Below, piece after piece: positions 36,212 to 47,300 of a stretch of DNA of 64,000 bases. The notes beneath the pieces were generated by a model that was not told where the DNA came from, searched no databases, and saw only the letters and a program-made list of their open reading frames with translations. Source of the stretch: Erythrocercus mccallii (Eukaryota > Chordata > Aves > Passeriformes > Dicruridae); assembly GCA_013397435.1 (NCBI GenBank), contig VZRG01000534.1, positions 248,001 through 312,000 on the forward strand, written 5' to 3'. A program made the position numbers and the translations under genes. Each line of letters begins with the position of its first letter. Position 1 is the stretch's first letter.

Positions 36212-38232
36212 AGGTTTGAGACCCATAAAAAATAACTGCTTGGAAAGCACTTTCCTCCATCAGGCAGTGGAAAACGTCTCTGAAAGGTTTTCTGGTCTTT
36301 AAGCTGTGGTCTTCCAGAATAATTTACTTTCTCCTGCCACGGTAGTTCATTCTTTTAACAGAAAAGATTTAGTATGTTACTCTTTGGCTGAGAAATCAAT
36401 CATATGAAATCGATGATAATTCTGCTGCCAGGTAATACTTATCCGTGTGAGTCAGTGACCTGCTGATATTCTGCAAAAATAATCTACAGCAGGCAAATGC
36501 TGTCATTTGAAGCAGTCATGGTTGGCTTTGCACGTTTCATCATTTGCTGCTTTCATCAAATCCCTGTGTTTTATCCCTGAAACTAAGAGAAGCCTGTGCC
36601 AGCCAGTGTAACCAGCAGCTGGCCTTTCACTTCCTTTTGCAAACGTCAAGCAGAAAAACACAACCTCCTTTGGTTCTGGTGTCACACCAAGTCATGTTTC
36701 AAAAGTGCATGTAGCTAAATGAGGATGGTGATTTCCTGTTGCTGAGCCTGGTGCACCCATTAGAAGTGGTGCAGGACTCTCCTTCCAGTGGGATGAGCTG
36801 CCTGGTGCAGCCCACCAGGCACAGCAAGAGCAGTGTGACTGCATTAAGGAAAAGGCTGGTGTTGCACCCTCCTTTCCTGCCCAATCTCCTCCAGCATTTG
36901 TAGCAGTGAAAGTACAAATTGGCTTTTTCCATCATGGCCTTACAAGAGCATTGCCCCATGGAGGTGAGCTGAGACATCTGGATACTGACAGACTTGTGTT
37001 TGTTTCCCCACTGCACAGCTTTGGATTGCACGGCTTGGTAATGCTCTTCAGTCCTCTGAACTGGGGCTGGAGGCTTTAGAGGAAAAAGGCACAGGTGTCT
37101 GAAGGAGGTGCTTTGGTCTGATGGGGTGGCAAAATACCTCTCTTCCTTTCCCTCAAGGGCACCACTTTATCAGGAGGGAAGGCAAGTTGTCTCAGGGGAA
37201 CAGGGGAGGCTGCTTGGCTCCATGAGAGGTGAAGTGCATGGCTGGGTCATCCTGACTGGTGGAAATGGGCTGACAGTCCAACAGTAGCAAGTGTGCAGGC
37301 ATACAGGTCTGAAGCAAAATGAGGTCAGCTACAGCTTTGTAGTTATCAACTCCTGTAACTCTTCTGTCTTCAATTTACAGGAGCCACAAAGCCCTTGACA
37401 CAGAGTGGCTGCACAAGTACTAAGGCCTTGTGGATTTGTGTATAATAACTATTGTCCTTTTGAAATCTGCCTGTGCCACTGAGGCTTCTACATGCTTCAC
37501 AGAAAATTAAAGACACACTCGTTAAGATTTGGTCATGCTGGCCCAGAGCTGTGAAGGAAGAGGGAGTAATCATAAGGCTTGCAGAAATGGAATGAGAACA
37601 GCAGCCTATGACACTGGGACCCTTCACCCTATTGATGGAGAAAAGAGTTGAATCTGTGTACCTGTTTCTCTGTGGAGCACTGTGCAGCAGATACCAAAAG
37701 CCTGCAACATCTGCTAATGATAGCTTCAAGGAGGAAAATGTTCAGGTCTCACTGATTATGAAATTCAAAATTTACTGCATTATGTAGTAGCTCCTCTTCA
37801 GTCCATAAGCAAAATATTTTCTGTGTTTGTGGAGATTTGACAAAAATACCTATTCCACAAAGCCAGTTGTGAGCACAGAATGTTTCTGCTTTCACATACA
37901 GCTTCAGGAGGGAAAACAGCAATTCCTGTACAGGCAGCTGGGTTATGAAAACTGTCAGAGCATTGCCTGTGTGAAGAGAGTTTAAATGATGCACAAGGGA
38001 CTGGTTAGTGTGTATATGCAAATGCAAATCTATCCGTGAGGCATTACAACTACAAAATGTCTCACAATTATGCTCCTTTCTCCAGAAGTAATTTCTTACT
38101 ATGGGTTCCTCCCCCCACCCAGCAGCAGTGCTTCATTTCCCAAGTGAACTGGTTCTAGTCCTTTATCCCCTCTCCACTGTGCTAAAGCAAATGGACTGAC
38201 AGCTGAAGGAGTTGTCACCTCTTGCAATGTGC

Positions 38233-38310
38233 CTTAGAATCATAAAACAATTAAAATGCTTTTTTTAGGACCTCTCAGATCATCAGGTCCAGGTTTGTTG
38301 TTATACAAAA
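38233..38310 (-). mobile_element. CR1-like LINE 3' end, reverse orientation
   Basis: 'agaatcataaaacaatta' then 'ggacctctcagatcatcagg' and 'tccagg' correspond to the reverse complement of the CR1 3' end (tail, then the 'gatgatct...gaggtcc' motif). The copy is old and short, and identity is lost by about 38310. Confidence 0.55.
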
Positions 38311-39575
38311 AGCATGCAAGGATTCTTCCCTTGCTAGATGCTGGCCAGCTAATCTATGGGGTAAATGGTGATCAGCAATGGCAATGCAATGTCCAGATTA
38401 TCCACAAACACCATGTGCTCTTCAGTACAACAGTCAGCAGGTAGAGTTCAGGAAATCTTTTCTGTACTTTTCATAAACTGAATTTTTTCAGCTTTGTTAG
38501 ATGAGCCTTGAAAATAGCTTGCAATGCTCTGTGCAAATTATTTCAGCCCGGAGACTGGAAGTGCTAAGACTCGTTTTCAAGTTCCTGGACAGATTCTAAG
38601 TGACAGTGAAACTCAATTCACATCCAAAGAGTGCCTGTTGTTCCTTAAAAGAAATGTTATCAGAGTGTCACATCACCTCCCTTGTGCCCAGCTGCAGGTA
38701 CTTTAGTGGCAAAATTCATTCTGGCATCCAGGTGAGCGATCAGTGCCACAATCCTGGCTAAAGGTGACCTGCAGCACAAGCTTGCATGTGTTGTGCTAGG
38801 CCGTGGGATGCCAGCCAAGCCATTTTGTATCACAAACCAGAAATTCTGTTGAGCAGATGTAATGGACGGTTTTGTTCAGACTTTTTTTTAGAACAAACTC
38901 CAGGAAACACAGATGATCATGTTGACATAAAGTTACGGCACAGCAAAAATTTGGGTAAGCAACAACCAAGGTAACTTTCAGGTAGTTGTGGTCCTCAGGA
39001 AACCACAGGGGAGAGGGGGTTATTGTTTTTTCTTTTATGGAATAGGATGTCGACATCAACCGTGCCAAATGGAACACCAAGCCTAGACTTAGAGATGCAG
39101 ACCCCAGTTTGTGCCACCACCATTGCGGTGACAAGCCACGCTAGTCCAAGGGCTCACAAGGTCAGGCAGCAATGTGTGTGTACCCTTCCCCAGGGATACA
39201 CATGCCCAAGGCCCAGCCTTGTGCTCTTTTTGATGGCAATGTGGAATTTTCTTTCAGTCCTTTATAGAGAGACACATTCATTGTGCTGTTGTTGAATAAG
39301 GTGCAGAAAGATGGGACCAGCTGAAATGTGGCCAGATAATGGCCTGCTTTTTGGGAGAAATATTAACAAATTACATGGGACAAGCACCCTTCTGAAATGG
39401 CACTCAGTGAGCTCTCGACTTCACGTTTTGTAATGAGGTTAAGGCATTTCTGCTGCAGTGTGAGATAAAAGCAACTCGCTACAATCTCATTTGTGCTACC
39501 AGCCATGTTGGTGTCTCACCTATCTGTTGACACACAGGTGATGATTTCTCCCTAATGCTGTTTAAAGACTCCAAG
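38311..39575. other. Decayed repeat-derived sequence around the integrase relic
   Basis: Apart from the integrase relic this stretch has no feature I can name. The frame at 39023-39295 has no recognised domain. It is bracketed by two CR1 tails (38233 and 39580), so the area is probably a nest of old insertions, and more of the integrase-bearing element may be present but beyond recognition by eye. Confidence 0.4.
38551..38690 (+). pseudogene. Relic of Ty3/gypsy-like integrase core
   Basis: One frame reads PGQILSDSETQFTSKE and then FLKRNVIRVSHH. This resembles the stretch around the second catalytic aspartate of retroelement integrases, where the family pattern is SDNG-QFTS-EF followed by FLK-NGI-H. 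The aspartate and QFTSKE are kept, but the N-G after it is replaced by S-E. The expected PYHP-NG-ER segment with the third catalytic residue is not recognisable. The frame closes at a stop codon at 38704-38706, and no intact reverse transcriptase or RNase H lies beside it. The homologous part is about 38575-38676. It is clearly inactive. It could derive from a gypsy-type transposon or from an integrase-derived host gene family. Confidence 0.6.
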
Positions 39576-39579
39576 ATAT

Positions 39580-39650
39580 TTTCACAAAGTCATGCCATAG
39601 CTGAGATTGGAAGACACCTCCAGAGATTGTCTAGTCCAACCTCTTCTGAG
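39580..39650 (-). mobile_element. CR1 LINE 3' end, reverse orientation
   Basis: 'gattggaagacacctccaga' then 'gattgtctagtccaacctc' is the reverse complement of the conserved CR1 3' end ('ggttggactagatgatctccagaggtccc...'). The preceding 'cacaaagtcatgccatag' is a diverged version of the terminal octamer repeats. Only about 70 bp of the element is left, a very common outcome for 5'-truncated CR1. Confidence 0.75.
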
Positions 39651-42600
39651 GGTTGCATTTGTAATTTTTTAATTGCACATTAAAAATCAAAAAGTGTCAG
39701 AAGAGGAACATTAAAGAGTTCTGTTTCTCATTAAAACAGGACAGCTAATGTACATACATTATGTTCAGTGACAGCCATTAACTAGTCAACAAATCACCCA
39801 GAATACCACTATTACTTTCTATCATGAGTGAACGGCTGTTGTGTAGTGTCTCATGTGCACATACAGCACATACAGATTAAATCTGAAAGACAGCATCTAT
39901 AAAAGCAAGCCCATTGTCAATGCCCATTGCACCTCAAAGTTCTACAAGCAGATGGTCTTTTAGAGGCTTTTAATTGTTGTCACAAATACATTCATTGGCA
40001 ATTATGCTTAAAATAACATTCTATGTTTCTGGAGGACCCCCCCTTCTGGGGTCACAAAGGTATTCACTGACATTGGATTATGCTCCTGCAAGATGGTTCT
40101 TGTCCTGTTTTGCAAATGGGAATAAAAAAATCAGAGGAGTTGCTATTTGGAATGCCATTTCCATGGCAAAACCTACAATTTCTGTCTGCTGAGCCATGGT
40201 CCTGTGACAGAGTACAAAATTACCCTCCATGACAACCCAAAATATTTTCCTGCATTTTCCCAAGGATGCAAGGACTGAAGTACTCACAAGTGCATGAATT
40301 CTGGAGTAATTAGAAGATGATTTTGCAAAAAATTATCTCCAATCTCAGCCTTATATTTAAAACAGTGTAATTTCCCAAAGAAGAACCCAGTCTCATTCCT
40401 TCATGTCTGTGATGCCTAAATCATTGCCACATCTGACTTTCTCTAAATGGCAACTCAAAGCTTCTGGTGGCCTGCAAAGACTGCCTGTTTCTGTTTTGCT
40501 CAGCACTGAGGAAAAATCAATTGCTCCAGGTGTAGCAAACCATCTAAAATCAAAACACAATGATATGAAGGCAAGACCTCCTGTTGCCATGTTTTGGAAT
40601 AGGGCTTCAATGTCCTGAAGGAGGGAACATTGTCACAACCAGGGTGACCGTGATGGGTCCTGTTGAAGGGAAGGTCAATCAACAAAGTTCAAGTTGTGGT
40701 ATCCAGGCTGGATCAGAGGCAGCTCACAGACATTCAGTTGAGCTGGTCTAGCTTTTCTTGGTTCCTCTTCTATTCCCCTGGATAAAGAAGAATTCAGCTT
40801 CATGACATCCATGTGACTAGATATGGGGGTAGCTTTTCTATTGCTGTAACTTCCTCAACACACAGGGCTCTGTTCCAAAATGCTGGTGGGTAGAGAGAAT
40901 GATGTGTAAACTGAGATCCAGGGAATAAGTATACTTGTTATAGCTAGAAGGGCTGCATACTAACTTGCCAGAATAAATGTTTGCCAAGACCATTGTTAAT
41001 TCCCTAAACTTTCTGAAAATGAAAGAGAATATCAGCCCCGGCAAAATGGGATTGAAGTTAACTGCTTTGATGTTTCATAGAGAAATCTTTGGGTAATTTC
41101 TCAGCCATGTCTGTGCATACTGTAGAATTAAATATTTGTTTCAACTTTACTGAGTTGCAAATTTCTCTGATACCTCCGTTATAAATTTCATGGCACGGTT
41201 TTGTCACTCATTAAAAACAAGGCATAATTAAGCTCCCTTTTGACATATTGCATGGGTCTGGCCTCCATTTTGCAAGTGAATCCTATTTATATGCTGTTCT
41301 CTGATGTACTTGGGCAGCTAAAAATTCAAATAGCATTTCTATATCTTTCCAAGAAATAAATAATAGAATAAAAGAGAGTCCTGCTGTCAAGAGATTTTGT
41401 TTGAGTTGGTAACTTTTGTTATTGCAGAAGGTTTTTTGCTTGGCACTCTGTGCTGCAAACAGAACTGATAATAAGTCACTCCTGTGAAGAGGATTAAGTT
41501 TTGTTATAATAGATAAAGATGTCAGAAAGTTACAGTAGTAAATCCTAAACTGGCTGAAGAGCTGAACACACCTTTTCCTCCCCCTGTTCTCCCATGCAAG
41601 TGTTGCATGTGAGAAGAGGCTGTTTTAAAGTCCCTGAACCATTTTGTGAAGCCTTTGATTTGCTGAATTTCTCACTGTTTTTCCTTCTGATTTGATAACC
41701 ACGTAAGAGGTTAAACTAGGACATTTGGTTGCCTCTGTGTAGCTGTTTGCATTTCAAAGGTAGATGGAAATAGACATTAGAAGGTTTTACTGTACCCGAG
41801 CTGGATCTTAGATCTTAGCTTCTTAGATGATTTTTCTCTCAAAGTTGTCACTGAGAAAAGGAGATTTTATTGTTCTTGACAGGACTGTTCATTAGGGCTT
41901 AGAGGGAAATAGTAAGACCCACAGTTCCCCCTGTGTAAGTTGCTCTGCCAGCCTCTAGTAAGACATCTAACACCTCCTCTGCTGTGATAGAGCTGTCACT
42001 GGACAGAGGGGAATTGAATAGTGATTTGCTGATAGGCCGGCCATTGTGCCTTAGAGACTGAGCTGGATGGATTTTTCACAAATGAGCAACTTCATAAGGA
42101 GTTCAATATTAATTTTTCCCCCTAGTCTGTGTAATACCCTCCTTTGTAGCTTCCTGTGATTAAGAGAAGGTTTGGATGGAATCAAACCCCTTTTTTTGAA
42201 TCCATGTGGTCTCTATTGAAATGATTCAGTTAGTCTCTTTAGTCTCAGCTGACCTGACTTTTCCGGAAAGTACAAGTCAGTACAAGTCAGTACAAGTTCA
42301 GCTCCCCTCTGTAGGACTTCAGCCATCCAGAACCTACAGAAAACTCATCTGGATCACTGTTTGTGTAGACACAACTTTTTCACATAGGCTGAAGAGAGTC
42401 CTGTGTTGTTAAAATCATCTTTCCTTGCTGTATTGCCATAGGATTCACTTTCTGGAAATGACATTGTTGGCAATGGGACATCGGAACTTTGGAAAAGTCA
42501 TTAACACAGCCTGCCCTTCCTGAAAAAGTATCCCTTTGCAAGCCGTCTGCTCAGCCTGGAAAAACTTTGTTCTTCTCATAGGTCATCTGAGGATTTGAAA

Positions 42601-43837
42601 GGAAAGAACATGATCAAAATCATGCAGGCACAGCATTTTATGCCAGGTTAACAGCCAGCCTAGACCTGCCATCAAAGATGCAGGAGCAGGAGTTAAACTC
42701 AGAGCTGATGTGGGATGGCAATAAAGTCTGCTGCATGAGCAAACTTTGTCAGGAGGACCAATTGTCTGGTCAGTTCACAGGAAGCATCAGTTGCTCAGAG
42801 AAGAAGAGCCAGACCCTGTAACAGGCAGATAAAATAGACATAAGGAGCAGAGAAAAAATGGTTTTGGTTTTAAAAGATATGAAAGTTGGATTTGATACTG
42901 GGATTAAAAACAATTGTTGCAGTTGTGCCTTTGCCAATAAAGGATCATTTCTCTACAGATCTTTAGTGATGCGGCTCAGGAGGGTGATGTTGAGTGTGCA
43001 GGAAGCTGGGAGCACAGATACTGGTGCTGTCCGTGAATATGGAGAACTCAGCCCTCAATGGGGCTCATTTATCTTCTTGCACAGAAAGGTGGGATTCCTC
43101 ATTAGCTGGGTCATTGCTGCTTGACCTTGTCCTGTTCTGAGAGTAATGCAAAGTATTCCAACACTTTTATCATCTGCTTTTTGATCAGTGAAGAACTTTT
43201 CCCCACCTTGACTGATATTTGAACTTAGCTTGTACTTCTGGTTAGTAATTCCAGACACTGCAGATAGAAATACTTAGCCGTAGACATATGTCACAGTCTG
43301 AAATTAAAGCTCAATTTAGTTTAATTGTCCTTGATTTTATCAAGCACTCAAAATGACTGACTGATTTCACATGCAGAAAATAAATACAGAGAGAGCAGAT
43401 CAAAAATGTCTTTCTCTTTATGGTAATGATTTTATACAGTTTTCTGATCTTCCAAAAGATCTTTTGTTTGTTCTGAACTGATTAAATCTCTTAAATAAAG
43501 GCTATTTTGGCAGTATAAGATGCCAACATAATTTGTGCAAAGGCATGGGACAGTTTCTTAGCACTGTATGAACACGGCTTGGGGTGATGATAGTTTCTGT
43601 ATTAGTTTGCTAATATTTCAGTGTTCCCAGAAGAGGCAGGCGATTCAGAGACCTGTGCAGCTCAGACAGGATTAATGGATCCAGCTCAGCAATTAATCTT
43701 GGCCTTTGAGTGAAAGTGACATCCTCCCACTTTCTCTAAAATCATGTGGCTCTTCAGGCTGTTCTGGGAAGATTTTCCAGAGATAACCTGACTTCTGCAG
43801 TATTACTCTGTTCACAGAAATTCTGCTGCTCCTGTTA
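39651..43837. other. Intergenic, no gene seen
   Basis: AT-rich segments alternate with moderate-GC segments. There is no recognisable transposon or RNA gene. Short frames on both strands lack domains. The AT-rich, repeat-free parts near 41090-41340 and 43290-43570 are of the kind in which conserved noncoding elements are often found, but this cannot be shown from one sequence. Confidence 0.55.
42271..42297 (+). repeat. 10-bp tandem repeat, 2.7 copies
   Basis: TACAAGTCAG occurs twice in perfect tandem and is followed by a third partial copy, TACAAGT. It is a short minisatellite-like array with no assigned function. Confidence 0.9.
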
Positions 43838-44347
43838 TTGCTGCAGAACCCAAGAGTGAGGGGGATGAGCAAGCAAGAGGCTGGAGGAGGTAGTTGCAAG
43901 AACTGTTACTGGATTTTTATTCTTTTATTTGTTTCTGATCTTGTGTCCGGGAGCCCCCATTGTGGCCTGGGAGCCATTGACAGAAGCCATGCTGTGACGA
44001 TCTCTCAGTCTGCTCTGAGAAGGGAAGGAGGTAAAAACCACTGGTGCTTTGGAACAACATCACCTTCCCCCACACTGTGTAAGAGAAATGAGTGGATACA
44101 CCCTGATCTGCAGCAGTGGGGGGAAAGATGGCAGGTCCTGCTTCACATACCAAGGCAAGTTCTGAGCAGGCAGCAGGGAGTGCTGGGAGTCTATATTGTC
44201 TGGATGGATGTGATTCTGTGCTGGAGTCTTCTGCCCTTGGGTGCTCTGAAGCTGTCTGTAATATCAGTGGGAGGTATATGTCCTACAGGAACCCAATTGA
44301 CACACTCTGTGAACCAGATATCATCTTTTTGTTGCATCAGTGCTTAA
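43838..44347 (+). other. Longest open frame of the intergenic part (169 codons), doubtful
   Basis: A frame opens at ATG 43838 and closes at 44345-44347. It contains one hydrophobic stretch (WIFILLFVSDLV, about residues 25-36) and scattered Cys and Trp. I recognise no domain, see no intron-exon pattern, and see no promoter, Kozak-quality context or poly(A) site that would make it a gene. It lies in a moderately GC-rich patch where stop codons are rarer, and other frames overlap it on both strands. It is best read as a chance frame, or at most part of a noncoding transcript. Confidence 0.15.
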
Positions 44348-47300
44348 GGTTGTTTAGCTGGGTATGGCTCCAAGGCTACTAGAACCTTTTCAGCTTGCCC
44401 AGAGAGCTTTAGGTCTTTTACGCTCCTTGTATCCTAGCCCAGTCTCAGGCTCATTTGTGTGGTGTCTGACTGTCCTAGCTGGGCATGGTGAGCCCATGCA
44501 GACAGGATGTGCATGCAGAGTGTGCTTGCTTTCCAGAACCACCTGGGTCACTGTAATTTTTCAGAGCTGAGTCCATTGCACAGCCCTTACTCCAGCAGGA
44601 TCTGAGGATTCTGTGAACGAAGGGAAGGAAGAAGCAGGCTCCTGGTACCTAAGGACTTCTGGGTGCTATCCCTGCCCCAGGCTCCCCAGACCTGAGGAGG
44701 GAGCAGTGTACTCAGTATCCACGGTGGCAGCAGACTGCCGTCTGGGAGCCTCCTTCTGCAGGGCCTCCTGGTCAGTTGGCCGTGTCTGGGCCATCACGTA
44801 ATGGCAGACGTGTCCAAGGGGACAGATGGCAGCTCTGCCAGCTGGACAGCTCAGCTGACCCCCACACTGCTCCCTGGAGCTGGGGAAAAGGGCCAGGAGA
44901 TGCCATGCTTCTCCCAGCAGGCAGTCAATGGCAGTGGCTTTTACTCAGGATCAACTCATCTCCTTTACAGGGCACCGAAAATATTTTATTAGCAATCTCT
45001 GGATAAGCTTCCTCTCCCAAATAGTTCCAGACAGGATGCTTTTTCACTTACTAAAGATCTGAGGATCATGTCCTCCATTGTTGGAAACTGTCCTACTTCC
45101 TTTGATTCCTGAGAAGCTGTAACAGACTATACTAGAAGAGGATGTGTTTCCTTAGTTTCTTCGTAATGGTAGGAAGGAGGTGGAATTTTCTTGCTAGGAA
45201 TTGATACTTTTTTAAAAAATTCTTTTGTGTAAAGAGAAGGAAATAATGTAATACAAAATTTTAAAAAAGTTTGTAGTACATGAATTACCTCTTTTACCTT
45301 CCTTGTTTTTTATAGCTTTGACATAAGACATATGATTCAATTTGGATTAAAACAGAAATAAGCTCGTTTTGCTCCTACACATTTCTTTAAAAGCCTGCAC
45401 ATTCTGTTTTTGATATTTTCCTACCAGATCATTTTTGAGGGAAATACAGCTGCCTCTGGCTTTTAAAAAGTTTGGCTGCTGGTTTTGAAAACTTCAGAAC
45501 TAATCTAATCCATTTTATGTGCGCATATGTGTGTGTGCATGCATGGAAGTTTGTATTTGTATAAAAAGTTAACTGGAATGTCAATATACCAGTATATCTG
45601 GGTTTGGGGTTTTTTTTTTGCTTGCTTGTGTTTTTTTGTATTTTGTGCACTATTTTCAGTCTCCTTTTTTTTGGAACTTCTTGAAAACATTACAAAAAAG
45701 AAGTTCGTTGAGGTTTCTTGCAGTCAGAGCATTGGTAAGTATAAGAGACAGTGATTACAATTCTTTCCATACAGATGCATTTATTTAGAATTGTTCATAG
45801 ACCAGAAATACCCCCTGGTACACTTTGTGGTATGTCATGCTTTGGATATCTCTGATTTCATTTGAGGGAAAACCAAAAAAAGCAGCCAAACTGATTCCCC
45901 AACTCAAGCAAAGAGTAGCCATCCAGAATTCAGTGACAGGGCAGCCCAGAGAAATTCACCTTGCAGCTCATCCTTCAGCCATTCCCACCTTCACTCTCTC
46001 CTTTGCCTCTCCAGTGATACCACATCCCAGATGAAGAGACAGCCAGCCCTATATCTTGGTTTATGGGCTGTGAGCAAACAATCCAGCAGCTCTGTGAGTT
46101 TCAGCTCTGTGAGATTCAGTAAAGCAAGCCATCTTGGGCAGCATAAATGTTTTGAGGCCCAGCGTGCTCTACGTGTACCTCTACAGTGATTTCCAGCCAT
46201 GGGCAGAGGCCTGGGAGGTAGGGAGAGACCCTTGGGGGTGCCTGGCCCTGCAGTGGCTCCAGGACCCTGCCTCATGGACACACACACATGCAGCCACCTT
46301 GGCACCTGGCTGTGCTCTCACATCTGTGAGGCAGCAACATCCCTCTTGCTATTCTTGTTCATGCAGTTTTGACTGGCTGCTTGCATCACCCCAACAGTGA
46401 TTATTTCCACTGATGCCACCACGAGACCTCCTGACAAAGTGAATGATGCTTCAGCAGCAGATTCAGTTTTCCCCAGGGCATAGAAACCCGTGTGACGTGG
46501 CGCAGCACAGCTGGAAATCAGATGCCAGCCTCCTTCAGACAAGCCAGCAGGCAGCCCCATAGCAGGCTCAGCTATGGCAATCTGAACTGGAATTGCCACT
46601 GTTGTGAATGCTGAGGTTGCCCATGAGCAGCCATGAAGTTTTTCTCCAGTCATGGTACGTGTGACTGAGCATTGTCCTAAAATGACTCAGCTTTGCTTGT
46701 GGTAGAGCAGAGTGACATGCAGGCACAATCAGCAAAACCCCATGTTTCCCTTGGCATGACTTTCCTAATCTCCCAGGGGATCAAAGGCACCCAAAGTCTG
46801 CATGAGAGTGTCCCAAGCTGAAATCTGCCTTACTGCTAGACTGAAAGCTGCTCAGGGAAGCAGGAGGGATTCATGAACCTCCCTGTGCTTGTGATGGCCT
46901 TGGTCACTGTGAGGTGACCCTCTGGAGGCTTTCACCCACAACCACCATATCCTGTGGATTCAGGGAAAGCTGGCCTTTCACTGAAGGTTGTGAGGGCTTC
47001 TTCAGGCAAGGGAACAGAAATTTTAGTTGACTTCCCTCCCACAGCTGCCATTTGGGGGAACATCATCCCTACCTTCACAACCTTTTCTGATATGGCAGCT
47101 TGCTCTGACAGGGAACAGTGGAATCAAGCTGGTGGCAGCAATGGGGCACAGCAGACCCCAAAACATTTGTGGCCAAGGTGGTTTTCATGGTGTTCAAGTG
47201 GCTTGGAAAATGTGCCATGAGGGAGAACTTCCCTGTTGCCTCTCCCCAGAGCCCCTTGGTGCGATGCCCTTTCTCACAATGGCCACACACTTAACTCAAG

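Larger units (their letters stand above)
32181..38230. other. Intergenic sequence downstream of RNGTT
   Basis: No gene is supported here. The composition starts AT-rich and becomes patchier after about 35 kb. The stretch holds one LTR 5' end fragment (33406-33455) and a local duplication (36167-36211). Many overlapping short frames on both strands (for example around 33544-33823, 34884-35294 and 36699-37031) show no recognisable domain, no splice-site-flanked conserved segment and no codon signature. In human the equivalent side of RNGTT leads toward CNR1 across a gene-poor interval, which is the likely context here. Confidence 0.65.
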
